Below are positions 1 to 11,375 of a stretch of DNA of 64,000 nt, in pieces. Origin of the DNA: Papilionanthe hookeriana x Papilionanthe teres (Eukaryota > Streptophyta > Magnoliopsida > Asparagales > Orchidaceae); NCBI GenBank assembly GCA_022702705.1, contig CM040425.1, positions 8,634,001-8,698,000 on the forward strand. The letters are read 5' to 3'. Made by a program: the position numbers and the translations under genes. The stretch's first letter is position 1. Each line of letters begins with the position of its first letter. Under the pieces are notes generated by a model that saw only the letters and a list, made by a program, of their open reading frames with translations, ran no database searches and was not told the DNA's origin.

Positions 1-924
1 AAGACTCGTCTTAAGAACTTCCTCAATATGATAGGATATTTATAAGAATAATAGAATTTAATTGTTTCTTCGATGAAGAAAATCATCCTTAAACCAAAAC
101 ACAAGAACCTAGACGTCATAGGAGATGACTAGCTATAGGATTAGGACTTTGGTAGACAACCAAAAATCTTTCCCTTAGCTTTACCTAGGTACTTGTTGGA
201 ATATCAAAATGCCTTAACATGTGTTTTAAGTGCAACTTGGGATGACGGGAAGACCCTCTAGGTACGCTTTTATTTTATTGCAATTTACTTTATTGCAATT
301 TACTTACATGCACTATATTTTACTTTTCTTGCATGATAAACAACTGTTGCATGAAAACCGAAACCTTTAGGATAGTCCCTGAACTGAAACCAAAACTAAA
401 TTAAAAATCACTGCAAGATAAAATTCACCGCCACAACATTTCAGAATATAAAACAACTCAAAACTTAATCACAAACAGAACAACAAAACTACAATTGCAA
501 CTAAATTAAAACGTCTCGTTGAATGATCGGAATACCTCGGATGATGTAACCCACGTGTTGCTAATGGGATTTCCAAAGTTCTAAATGAAAGTGTGGAACT
601 CATTTAGTTGAGTTTAGCAAATTCATCTGGACTAAGTGAATTCAATGAAAATAACGGTGTCGGGATGATGGAACCCTGGGATCTTAATCGGTTCTGTTTA
701 AACAACTTTAAGATTTGTTTTAATTAAAATATTAAAAACACTTGATCTTTAAGATTTCTAAACCAAAACACTTTTCTCATCTCTTGATTTTCACCTTCTA
801 TAACTAAACCTCTGCAACAACAAGGAGCTTGGAGCACGGTGGGCAGCACGTCCATCTTCGTCAGCAAAACTTGACTCTACATCAGCTAAACATTCCTAGA
901 ATTAAACAACAAAGTCATAGGATT

Positions 925-1093
925 TCGAGGTAGTTTGCCTAGTGCAACATAAATTCTCAACTCTTTGTTAGGCATTTGCATGATCATGTTATGTAAATTA
1001 AGCCCTAACCGGTCTTAGGACTCCGAGGTAGTCGTTTGGTGCGACATAAACCCTCACATCTTCAAGGTTATTTGTATGATTTTATCATACAAA
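925..1093 (+). repeat. Twin hairpin units in the R/U5 part of the LTR (copy A)
   Basis: Two diverged direct repeats of about 95 bp, each starting with GAGGTAGT and containing GTGC(A/G)ACATAAA. Each carries a stem-loop: 975-997 (TTTGCAT against ATGTAAA, one G-T pair) and 1071-1093 (TTTGTATGAT against ATCATACAAA). The same pair is present in the other two LTR copies, with compensating changes. Position near the LTR end implies it is transcribed in the 5' leader. Confidence 0.6.
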
Positions 1094-1707
1094 TATAAGT
1101 CCAAATTAATTAAAATTAGCAAGATTGAAATATCAGATAATATTAGGATTTTCTTAAATTCAAGCCAAACAAATAGGATAGTTGGGAAGTCACCAAGACA
1201 TGTCTCGAATCCGTGACATCCCCTACCTTTCGTTCCTTTGGACTCCTAAAATAAATTGTTCCAAATTTGATCCATTCCCTATTGAAATTTCAAAAATCCA
1301 ATCCTTTGAAAACCTTAAACTTTAAAATTCTTGAGAGCAAAACCACTAATCATTATCGAGAGTTTTCTTAAATGATTCATTTCATTTAAGATGTAATTAA
1401 CTATAGGGGCTTGCCCTTATAGGGAACTTTAAAACCCAGGTAATATAAACCCTACTTAATTCCTTTATATTAAGCAGGGGAACTTGTCGGCTTATAAAAT
1501 TGGTTCGCAAACCAAACGGATGTCACAAATCTTCTAGTTTATTTAATCGAGCCCCATCATCAAGCAATGTGTCTATTCTCCGGGATAGATATACAGTTTG
1601 TGGTGTGGTGCTCGTTTATATAAACTATTTGGGATGTGAGATCGGTTTGATTTCATATCTTAAAATTTTCAAACATAAAATTATTTTCAAAATCAAATGA
1701 TACTTTC

Positions 1708-1708
1708 T

Positions 1709-1767
<59 letters not shown>
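1708..1767. repeat. (TA)n microsatellite at the LINE insertion point
   Basis: About 60 bp of pure TA dinucleotides immediately left of the LINE. A matching TA tract (7344-7373) follows the LINE on the right, and the uninterrupted LTR copy at 27250 has one tract here. The LINE therefore inserted in a TA repeat, and any target-site duplication is hidden inside it. Confidence 0.9.
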
Positions 1768-1769
<2 letters not shown>

Positions 1770-1777
1770 CAAAAAAA

Positions 1778-1795
1778 CTTGCCTAGCAGGGCAAG
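1778..1795 (-). other. 3'-terminal stem-loop of the LINE
   Basis: CTTGCC and GGCAAG are separated by six bases, giving a 6-bp stem, followed on the LINE coding strand by seven T residues (1771-1777) and the end of the element. Some LINEs use a 3' hairpin as the recognition site for their reverse transcriptase; that role here is inferred from position only. Confidence 0.5.
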
Positions 1796-1814
1796 AAGTA
1801 TATTAATCACCATC

Positions 1815-4800
1815 TTATGTTCTTACAAAAGGAAGACCTATCCTATCACCATGCAACAAAACTGCAAGGGAAGGTGGAGGTGTAGTTTCTACCAAAATTT
1901 CCCTTTTACAATAACCCTGAGATGCAAGCCAGTGTGCAGGAGCATTACCCTCCCTAGGTATATATGAAAAAATTACATTTATACTCTCAACCTCTCCCTT
2001 CACTCTATTCAACCATCTCTGAATGTACCATGGAGCAACTTCAGTCCCTTGCAGGAGCTAATGCAATTAGAAGAGTCCGATTCTATCATTAGGAATCTCA
2101 CATCACGATTCTCGGCAATTTTAATTGCCCAAAAGATGGCCACCATTTCAGCCTCAAGTGCATCACGGACCTCAACAGGAGAGTAGAAGAACAATAAGCA
2201 ATGCCCCACCCCATTTCTAAAGATGCCACCAATCCCCGCTCGCCGAATTTTGAAGCTTCCATCGCATTAACTTTGATCCAATAGGAAGAGGGAGGGGACC
2301 ACCCAAGCAACCGGAGAAAGGGGGAGGAATGTTCGGAACCTACTTGGCGGATATCGGTGAATTTGTGATATTTAGTAAGTTTCTTAAGGTAAGTTAAGCA
2401 ATGAGCGACAATAAGGAGGCGAGGACGAACACCCCTCAAATCTAACCTTATTTCTCGCCCATCCGGATAAACCAGAGCCACAACACAAGGAACCACCGGG
2501 AGATTCACCTTATGCCAGTCCCCCAACACATCAATAGGTCCAGCCAACTTAATTGCAAAGTATCTACCCGAATCTCGCTTATCACATGCCTCCCGCACCT
2601 CTTGAGAGAAGACACACCCGAAGAACAAATGATCCCCGCATTCTTCCTCCCGCATACATAATAGACGACAGGAAGGCCCTCTAATCCCCTTTAATTTGAG
2701 GATATCATCGGTAGGAAGAAGTAAATGTCTTAATCTCCAACAAAAGAAGGACATGGAAGGAGACGGCAGTTGCTCCACGACTCGAGTCCCCACCCGATAT
2801 GGTCCTGTGAATAGAATTTCGAAAGATAAAGGTCCCGACTTTTGATGAAGTTGTTGTTTGGTGATTATCTTATCTCTTTTTTCAGGATGAAAGGGAGTCA
2901 AAAGTACTCGCTGTAGTTGGTCGGGATTTAGGATGTTTTCCAGACTGCTAGCTCCATTGGTTTTCGGACCAAAAGGTATTAACATAGCATTTAGATATAG
3001 AAGGTCCATCAACATTTTGTGGGCAAGTGAGTTTCTCCCTCCCCACACCCAATTATCAAGCCAAAAATTGATATGACCCTCTCCCGGCTCCCGGATAAAG
3101 GTCCGTTCGACCTTATCTTCGACCTTCGAGCAATTCCTTCCATAATCTAGAGTCCCCAGACTTAGGCACCACCGGAGATGGGTGATCCTTTCTACGGTAT
3201 TTACCATTCATATACCGAGCCCAAATGGTATCATTAGCCCTGAATCTAATCCACAATTTACATAAATTTATGAAGTCGAGTGCATTCAAAGCTTCTAAAC
3301 CCCGCACCTCAACTCGAAGGGGTTTACAAAGTTGCTTCCAGGATGACCAATGGATCCGCTTATGCTGACTGACCTAAAGAAATTTGTTGAAAATTCGCTA
3401 ATGCTTGTTTGTGTACTCTTTTTCATGATAAACATCCGTAGAGCATAGGAGGGGAGGGCGATTAAAATGCTCTTCGGTAAAGTTAGCCTCCCCCATTGAG
3501 ACAAAAAGGAATTAGACCAACCGGAAATTTGTGTTTTGATTTTCTCGGAGATTTCTTGAAAATGAGTTTGTCTTGATCTTCCCTTAATCAAATGGACTCC
3601 CGTGTAACTCGATAGGCAAAGTAGCGGATCGAAAGCCGGTGTAATCAGCAATCCGAGTTTTCATCATCGAGTCGACATTAGAACTAGGGTAGAAATGGCA
3701 TTTCGAAGATTAAGCTCCAAACCGAAACCTCCTTGAAATGAGCTAGTGTTTTCATTACCTTTTTAATAGCCACTTTAGAAGCCTTAGAGAAGATAATGAT
3801 ATCATCGGCATAAGATAAATGACTTACAATTAAATTGGACTCGTGATGGTAAGCCGAACTTGGTGTTTGGGTGAAGACAAAATCTAATAATCTGGATAAG
3901 TAGTCAAAAGCAAGGATAAAAATGGTAGGGAGAGAGGATCACCTTGCTCGATACCTCTGGAAGCTCTAAAGAACCCATGGCATTTCCCATTCACCGAACG
4001 GAATGAGCATTATTGCTTAGCCACCTATGGATGAAGCTGAACAAAACCTGGTCGAAAACCCCTATCATATAAAGTTTGGGTGATAAACCCCCAACCGATG
4101 GTATCATATGCTTTTCTTATATCCGACTTGAGTATCACATTGTTGCCTCTACATTTCTTATCTAAATCCAACACCAATTCCCGAGCCAGCAAGATATTAT
4201 CCGAAATTGATCCGCCCTTCACAAATGCGACTGACTCGGGCAAATCGAAGGTTCGGATGTGAGTCAGCGATCTTGCCATGATGATTTTACCGATAATTTT
4301 GGACATTACGTAAGTAAGGCTAATTGGTCCGTAATCTCCCCATGATTTTCTCAATTTGTTTTTGGGATTAAAACAATTGTAGAGGCAGAAAAATACCTGG
4401 GAAGATCCATACCCTGGAAGAAGTCTTGTACAACTTGAATAATCTCCTTCCCAACAACTGTCCAACCAGCTTTATAAAAGTTGGAAGAGAAGCCATCAGG
4501 ACCTGCAGCTTTAGCATCATCTAAGGAGTCTAATGCATTTTTATCTCCTCCTCCCCCGGGATTTCCACTAAGTTAAGATTCCGAACATACATATTCAGGT
4601 CCGTAGCAAATTCTCATAAATAGGGGTAGGACAAATATTGGGTTGGGTAAACATTTGAGCAAAGTGGTTAACGGCATCCAAAGCTATATCTTCCGCATTA
4701 TGAAGCACAATCCCAGCTTCATCGTTGATGGAAAGAATCATGTTACACTTCCTCTTATACTTAATGAATGCATGATAATACTTAGTGTTTCTATCCCCTT

Positions 4801-5830
4801 CAATAAATCCGGCAAGTAATGTTTTCCGTTTATAAAACTCCTCCCGGTATGTGAACTGGACCAACAACTGATCTTGTGCATTATAAAGAGTTGCTTCACT
4901 CGCCCACACCATTAATAAAACCAGCTTCGACAGCGAGCCACATCCTCTTCAGACCTTCTTAAGATTATCCCGTACATTCCCAAAACCGTCCAATTCCAGT
5001 TTCGAAATGCCGAGCAGTGATTTTGTGCAAATTCCATAGGTTACCCCAAGAGGAGCCTCCCATGGGGAAACCCATACCTTCCCTAGTTCGACCGGAAAAT
5101 CCGGGTGCTTAGTCCACATGTTTTGAAATCCGAACATACCACCATTACGTTAACGGTGTTGTTAATAGAGATGAGCAAAGGTCTGTGATCTGAGCCAGCC
5201 ATGGATAAATGAGTCACAATGGTATAGGGAAATTGCTGAAGCCAAGAGGAATTCCCCAGCACTCTGTCAAGTCTCTCCCAGGTTCTACCCCTTCTCCAGG
5301 TGTAGGCTGGACCACAAAACCCGGATCAAAGATTGCCGCATCGGCAATAAATTGATTGAACCTATTCATGGAAGCCCAGCTAGGAGAAGCACCACCCTTC
5401 TTTTCGGCGAGCAGAAGAAAGGCAATTAAAATCTCCACCAACAAGCCAAAATGAATTGATGCTCGGGAGCAATGTTAACCAGAGTTATTCCAAAGATTCT
5501 CGTCGAAGAACAGGAGCTGAGCTAGCATAAATGAAAGTGACAAAACCAACAAAATCACCAATAGAAACTTGAATATGCATAAATTGTTGATGGTCTACCA
5601 AAATAGAACAATTTAACTCCTTTCTAGCAAAAACCCAGATCTTATTACTCACATTAATCCAACATTGGAAGTTAGGGAATTTTTTAATGATGCATCGAGA
5701 ATTTTTATTAACCATGGGTTCAAGTAAAGCAAAACACCATAGCTTGTAATATTTAACCATATATTTAACTCTCGCTAAGAGAGGAGGGATGAGCGACCCC
5801 TCTTATATTCCAGCACAGAAAATTTATCAT
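1815..5830 (-). pseudogene. LINE ORF2: endonuclease / reverse transcriptase / RNase H (broken)
   Basis: ORF2 of a plant L1, read on the minus strand across several frames. The likely start (5830) opens with an APE-type endonuclease motif (MINFLCWNIRG). The RT core at 4025-4465 shows SDIRKAYDTIGW (motif A aspartate), and YADD is intact at 3801-3812. A zf-RVT-like region (about 2600-3000) has Cys residues and HLFFGC. An RNase H-like tail follows (1815-2290), with EAEMVAIFWAI, ESDSSN and REGNAPAHWLA. Function in the family: target-primed reverse transcription. Many stops and frameshifts make it inactive. Confidence 0.9.
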
Positions 5831-5928
5831 ATTAGAAGAGTTTCCCTTTTCCCCTAGTCCTAGAGGCGTAGAGGCTATCGGGAGGATCACATAAAGGCTG
5901 GGATTCCGGTAGACTTTGTATCTCCGAT

Positions 5929-7111
5929 TTACTTTTCTTCCTTTTGCTCGTTTTTCCGAATTTGCCATCCGGACTTCGGTTCCTCATTCACCACTTGAAT
6001 CTTTCCCCCGATCAAATCCATTCTATTTTCCACTTCCCTGATAATCCCAGGGAGGGGATTCACTTCTATAATCTTCATGGTTTCACCCCCCTCCACCACA
6101 CCTTGCTGCTCCTTCACATTCTGCACATCCTCTTTTTCCCCTTCACAATCTGTACTTCCTCTTTCAGTCCTTAGAGGGTCAAGAATACCCACATCCCTAG
6201 AGACAGTTTCAGCATTCTGACCCTGCACATCCCCAGGAGCCAAGTTAACCTTCTGCTTACTAAAAGGTTTCTTTTTGCTGGGAGGATGAAGTCTGTAACA
6301 ATTTTCCAACTCATGACCAAACATTCTACAGTGCTTGCAGTAAAAAGGTTTAAATTCTACTTCCACCTCCTGCCAGAAACCCTCATCAGGTAAATCCTCA
6401 TCTGTTCTCACCCACACTCTATGGATATCAGGGAGAGTAATATCCCTTTCCACTAAAACCCTTGCATCGCTCTGGTCTAGCTAGATCAAAAGTATGAGTG
6501 TCCGTTTTTAAAGGGGTTCCCGGTGCTTGACTTATGTTAAATAGAGCATTGTGATCATATAATTGGATAGGTAGATTAGGTAGTTTATACCACATGGGGA
6601 TGATAGGTGGCTCCTTTAGTGGATCAAATTCGAGAGTCCACTTTAATAACTTCATATATGTTCCAAGCAATTAGGATAGATTGTTTGCAAAAACTTTTGC
6701 ATAGTCTTCCTCATTAGAGAGTCTAATGAGCAAATGCCTACCATCCAAGCAGCTCAAGCTTCCGAGCTTCCAAGCAAGATTTAAATCCTCAAAACTCTTC
6801 CTTACATATTCCATCTTTGGATGTCCCATCCGAAACTTCCCAATCAAACAAAACTTAATAGAATCATTAAGACATTTCATGTCTTTTTGGAGAACAAAAC
6901 GAGCGGGCGAGCCATCCTTGTTACCAACGGGATTAATGAAAGGGGCATTACCCCTTCCAGCAGCAGTATCATGCAAGGCTTGGGGAAAAACCAGATGGTC
7001 AAAGGAATTGTGGGCAGAGTTCCCCATACCCACAACCCCAGCATAAGAAGCTTTAGCCCACAGAGCATTAGTTGCAGCATCAATAGGATATGGCCGAGCA
7101 GGGTTAGCCAT
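5929..7111 (-). pseudogene. LINE ORF1: DUF4283 plus CCHC zinc knuckle protein (broken)
   Basis: ORF1 of a plant L1, the RNA-binding chaperone partner of ORF2. The likely start is the ATG at 7109-7111 (MANPARPYP). A DUF4283-like segment runs through KFRMGHPKMEYVRKSF and PMWYKLPNLPIQLYDHNAL; then a zinc knuckle, CKHCRMFGHELENC, fits C-x2-C-x4-H-x4-C. The C-terminal third is acidic, charged and low in complexity. The frame is broken near 6670 and 6440-6480. It lies directly upstream of ORF2 with slight overlap or adjacency, as usual for LINEs. Confidence 0.88.
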
Positions 7112-7345
7112 AGAACAGCAGGAAGCCCTCCCCCACACCAATCCAGCCAATGAAACAGTAAAAAATTTGAAAATCTTCCAACCCGGGAAAGACAAAACCC
7201 TTCCAAACAACCAAAAAACCCAAGAGGAAGTCTCTCCAGGAAGAAGAAACAGGAGAAAGAACCTACCGAGCTCCATCCAAACCGCCAGCACGCCAAAAGC
7301 AAACCCTAGCAGAGCACCTCCCTCCTTACCAGCGACCATTCTTTA

Positions 7346-7377
<32 letters not shown>

Positions 7378-7472
7378 AATCAAATTTAAAATCTAAAAAT
7401 TCGTCGACATTTTCTGTAGGCGACCTCTTTTCAAAAATACAACACTCAACCTAAAAATATGCCAACAACTTC

Positions 7473-7490
7473 TGGTGACTCCGCTGGGGA
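7473..7490 (+). other. Primer binding site of element 1 (tRNA-Arg-like)
   Basis: TGGTGACTCCGCTGGGGA lies five bases after the LTR end (CA at 7467). Its reverse complement ends in CCA and resembles the 3' end of plant tRNA-Arg, the primer known for Tat/Ogre elements. Element 2 has the same site at 49483-49500. The tRNA assignment is from memory. Confidence 0.8.
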
Positions 7491-7998
7491 ACAGTTCCTC
7501 TCTCCATTTTGATCAGATGGTTTTGCTTTCATAAATCGGTAGTGAGCCCATGCCCCTAGTGGACCAAACTACCATTCTTCCGTTGGAATACCCCGTTCAT
7601 TTTTGTCTTGAACGAGTATAGCCAACTCCTCTTGAATTTAGGAGCCACTGTTTAGACACCCCTAAACGGAGAGGTTCCGAGATCCTTTTACCTCTTTTCT
7701 GAGATGGGGTGGACCCCCAATAGTTGTTAGTTTAGGAGCGATCCTTCGAGTCGAGAAGTCTTGCATAAGTCTTTCTCTTCCTTTCCAATTCTGAATTGGA
7801 TTCCTTACCTTCTCTACACCTTTGAACATTTCGTTCCTAATAAACAAATCCTCTAATGAATGACTCTTTTAACAAATAACTCCTTTTCATAAATACATGA
7901 ACAAAAATGTGTTCGGACTCTTTTCGATTCCTTTCTTTTCGTCCCGATGAGAAGAGGCATAACTTGGGACTGACAATCAGAATCTACCTTGCGAGAAA
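7491..7998 (+). other. Untranslated leader between PBS and ORF1 (element 1)
   Basis: About 510 bp without a conserved long frame. It is collinear with 49501-50085 of element 2 (for example a shared GGTGGACCCCCAATAG block). It probably holds dimerisation and packaging signals, but none can be pinned down by eye. Confidence 0.6.
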
Positions 7999-9261
7999 AT
8001 GTACGCCCCAAAGCTGATTTTCTCCTTTACCAACGGACTTGACCTAGCTGTCTACAAGGAGGAGCTTCCTAACAATGGAATCATCAGTTTCGGGCAAGGA
8101 TTCAAGAATACAAATGTCAAGATCACTGACGTCACTCTTTTCACACTTACAGACAAAGTGCCTGAAACTGAAAGACCTTTGATCTAGTTTAACCTCAAGT
8201 CAACTCAAGAGTTCCCTCCTCTGCAAAGGGTTCCAGTTGAGAAGAGTACTGCTGTTCGCAGGAGGACTGTTGTTTCTACCCCCACCGGTCTAGCCGTCTC
8301 TGCACCTACCGCGGCTTCCTCCAAACTGAAGGGGAAGGAAATTCAAATTTGTGAAGAGCATGTTACCGTGGAGGGTACAGATCTCCATGTGAGACCTTCT
8401 ATTTTCAAAATTGGGTCCAGCTCAAGGGTTCCACCCCTAACACGGACTTAGAGGAGAAACAGGAGTAGAAAGATTGCAAGGAAAGCCAGAGCTGCTGAAG
8501 TTGCTTTCTTGGAAGAACTTCCTGAGTACACACCACTACCTGAGTACATACCATTGCCTGAGTATACGCCGCTTTTGGAAGGAAGTAGGTTCTATCCCCT
8601 CTCCGCCGCAGCTGACGAGGAAAATGTCCACAAGATTGCTTCTACATTACCTCGACCCGCATACTATAGCAACAAACGAAAGAAAAGGGCTTGGATTACA
8701 CCATTTGCCCGACTGCAGACTGTGATAGAGAAGTTAGCAAAGAAAGAGAAATGTCCTGTATCAGAGGTTTTAAGAAGAATAGGGTGGGTGCCAGCCAAAT
8801 CCCATCTTGGGCCGCGAGTAGAACCCGTTAGCGCCACAGAAAAGCCGAATAAGAAGATGAAAGCTAGTCCACCTATTGTTGTTTCGGGTTTACAGATCAG
8901 GGAGGATACCACCTTCCAAGCATTCGGCTGACGTACCATCCGGTCCTGGGCCTTCGCCGCTAGAAGGATGGTATGGCGTCCTACTACTGGCCAATTAAGA
9001 CCGAAACAATAACCAGAAAAGGAAAGTCTCGTCAGGAGACTTGAGTCCGAAGAGAGCGCCACTGCAATGAAGGGGACTCCCAAGAAGGAAATCCAACGGT
9101 CATTGCATGATAACTGCGAGACCGTACGAAAAAGACCATTGGAGGACGCTATGGAAAAGCTAAGAACCGACATTGAACGATTAGCAAGAGAAAGAGAAGA
9201 AAAGTTTGGAGATGAAGTTGACTCGTCAGAATTCATGGATGACGAATATGTGGAGATCAAC
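7999..9261 (+). pseudogene. Pre-gag ORF1 of element 1, unknown function (broken)
   Basis: Extra ORF upstream of gag, a position where Ogre-type elements also have an ORF1. Start chosen at the ATG that aligns with the ATG at 50086 in element 2. The N-terminus (KLIFSFTNGLDL in this copy) resembles the N-terminus of ORF3. Then comes a Ser/Thr/Pro-rich segment, a basic stretch, a threefold LPEYTPL-like repeat, and a basic helical region (RLQTVIEKLAKKEKCPVSEV). Stops occur at 8185 (sense codon in element 2), 8449-8451 (a stop at the same codon in element 2) and 8929. The frame is the same as gag, so ORF1 and gag may once have formed one reading frame separated only by the conserved stop. I do not recognise a function. 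Confidence 0.7.
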
Positions 9262-10866
9262 ATGGTTGAGACACGAGCATCGTCAGCTTCGCAAGGTGCT
9301 CCGGCAGCTGCAGAAAGAGATGAACCAGAAATGTTAAGAGCACAACTTTGAGAAAAGGATGATACGATCTCTTAAATGGTAAAAAGGATGGAAGAGATGG
9401 CTGCAGCCCTAGCCACTCTTCAGAGTCAGGTTCAACCCCCAAGAGTAACGCCTCTAGAAGTTATTCATATTACATACGGTGGAAAATAGATTACATCCAT
9501 TAACGGAGATGATCAGCTGAAGAAATATTCTACTCAGAATATGATTCCAGAGAAGGACATCAAGAACATGGTAGAACAATAGGTGCGAGAAGCCTTAACA
9601 CAGTCTAAGATCGGAGCATCTATTCAGATAGGTAGACCGTACCCCGAAGAATTTAATGCAGTACAATACCCAAAAGGCTTCGTACCACCTCTGTTCAAGA
9701 CTTTTGATGGTACCGGAAACCCTCGATAGCATGTTGCACATTTTCGCGTTAGTTGTTGCAACGCGGGTGGAAGCGACGCCTTACTCTTCCGACAGTTCGT
9801 CAGCGGCCTGTCAGGGATCGCCTTCGATTGGTACACAGAGTTACCAAACGGTTTGGTAAAGACATTTTCAGAATTAGAAAACCTCTTCGTGAAATGGTTT
9901 GCCGGAGCTCAGCACAATATCACCATCGGTGATCTAGTGGTGGAGAAACAGAAATCGAACGAAACTTTAGTGGACTACATACTTCGATGGTGAAATCTAA
10001 GCATGAAGTGTGAGCCACAGCTACAAGAGCAGCATGCAATCGGTATCTTGCTTAAAAGCATTCACGGCCCGATAGCACTTCTCCTTAAGGGATTTACGAG
10101 TAAGACTTTCGAGAAGTTGTTAAGTAAGGCCGGAAGCTTGCAAGAGGAAGCGAAACAGCTAAGTTTCGCCGACAAGACAGACAAACAGAAGCCTGTGAAG
10201 ACATTTGAAAAGAAATTCAGGATCGTCGCAGTAGTCGATAAGGACAAGCAGCCAATGCAAATACAGCCGGAGCAGCCGCAACCCAGGTATCAGCAACCTC
10301 AACAGAACTACCAACAACCTCGACCTGGTTATCAGCCAACTCAACAACATGAGCAACCGCCTCGCCCGCAGCGCACGTTAAAGGAGCTCGTAAACAGAGA
10401 ATATCCGTTCAAGAATGAATCAGTGCCAAAGATGTTCCGCAGTTTGATGAAGACTTCGGATTTTCAACTGCCAGAACCCAAGAAGCCGAAGGAAGTTAAT
10501 AAGAAATACCATCCCAACTACTGCCCTTACCACCGGATGCTTGGGCACAAGATAGAGGATTGCATTACCTTCAAGACTTGGCTCTACGATAATCTCTGAA
10601 AAGGGAACATAACGATTCCGAAGGAATACATGAAGGAACCCCAGAAAGGCGGTTCCTTCAATGTTATTTCAACGGATCCTATTGTTCCTATAGGTCCCTA
10701 CACGACGAATGATGGATGGAGTACCGCTTGGACAAAGTCATCAAAGAAAATTTTGGACCACATCCAGGCTGCTTCGGAGCATGCTCCAACTCAGAGTTTG
10801 AAACCTGCCAAGCCAGCACTATCACTAGCAATTGAAGAACCGCCCCAGGAGGAAAAGACTGTATAA
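9262..10866 (+). pseudogene. gag: gag of element 1 (broken)
   Basis: Structural (capsid/nucleocapsid) polyprotein of the retrotransposon. The likely start is MVETRASS at 9262, typical of Tat gag. A short coiled coil follows (MVKRMEEMAAALATL), then the retrotransposon gag core (PPLFKTFDGTGNP, SGIAFDWYTELPNG, FSELENLFVKWFAG), a Gln/Pro-rich linker (about 10250-10370) and a knuckle CPYHRMLGHKIEDC (C-x2-H-x4-H-x4-C, the variant common in Tat gag). In-frame stops occur, for example TGA near 9349 where element 2 has an arginine codon, and TAG near 9728. Confidence 0.88.
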
Positions 10867-11375
10867 AAGAAAGAGATCGTAGAAGAATAAAGGACCGAGG
10901 CTCTTAAGGCTAGACTAGGGGCTGCTTATCCTAGGATAGTTGTTTCCTATTCGGGGGAAAAATTCCTCGAATCTCTGACTCTGTATGATTATTTGCTCGC
11001 TCCGGCGGGATCTTATAATGATAAGAGTTATGGCATTGACTACGTTTTGACTGTTTCTGACGATTACATTACTGATGACAACCAACCTAATCCAGATCTC
11101 AATTCTAATAATAATTCTCAAATCATACACAACCTCGACAATCACGATGACAAAGAAAACATTCACTAAGAAGGCTACGAAAGTTCGACAAGCAAAGAAT
11201 CTATTTGTGAATTTCAAGGAGCTCCAATCACAATAGAGTTAGAGCTTTCAAATTCTGAAGCGACTCCAGAAGAACCTGTCATGCCGATTCAAAAGGAGAC
11301 ACCGATAGAACTCGGTACCGCATTCGAAGAAATCACGAAGTCAACTTAAGGAGCGGAAGGTTTTTACCTTAGAGA
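10867..11375 (+). other. gag-protease linker region (element 1)
   Basis: Acidic, Asn-rich coding remnant with stops. It aligns with 53000-53520 of element 2, where much of it is open (RPLTLYDYLLAPAGSYNDKS). It is part of the gag-pol polyprotein rather than an intergenic gap; no known domain is recognised. Confidence 0.6.

Larger units (their letters stand above)
1768..7338 (-). mobile_element. L1-type non-LTR retrotransposon (LINE), nested in the 5' LTR
   Basis: About 5.57 kb on the minus strand, close to full length for a plant L1. It encodes ORF1 (DUF4283-like plus CCHC knuckle) then ORF2 (endonuclease, RT with YADD, zf-RVT region, RNase H-like tail), all interrupted by stops and shifts. 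At its 3' end (low coordinates) is a 6-bp-stem hairpin followed on the coding strand by seven T residues and then TA repeats; no poly(A) tail is seen. It is younger than element 1, because it interrupts its LTR. Confidence 0.93.
1..7467 (+). repeat. 5' LTR of element 1 (start outside window; split by a LINE at 1768-7338)
   Basis: Positions 1-1767 plus 7339-7467 align collinearly with 25536-27367, the end of the 3' LTR, so position 1 lies about 5.45 kb into the LTR. The LTR ends in CA at 7467, followed by a short spacer and the PBS. The LINE sits inside the (TA)n tract that the 3' LTR copy also has at about 27250. Apart from a short open frame at 1500-1700 that is also present in the other LTR copies and looks non-coding, no gene is seen. 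Confidence 0.93.

Noticed and set aside
1500..1700. A 66-residue frame also found at 27037-27237 and partly at 49236-49433
   Set aside because: Present in all LTR copies, but explained by DNA identity of the LTR ends; it is broken or shifted in the older copy and has no start context or domain.
8664..9263. 199-residue minus-strand frame over ORF1/gag
   Set aside because: Shadow of the sense coding region; no homologous frame is open in element 2 and no motif is visible.
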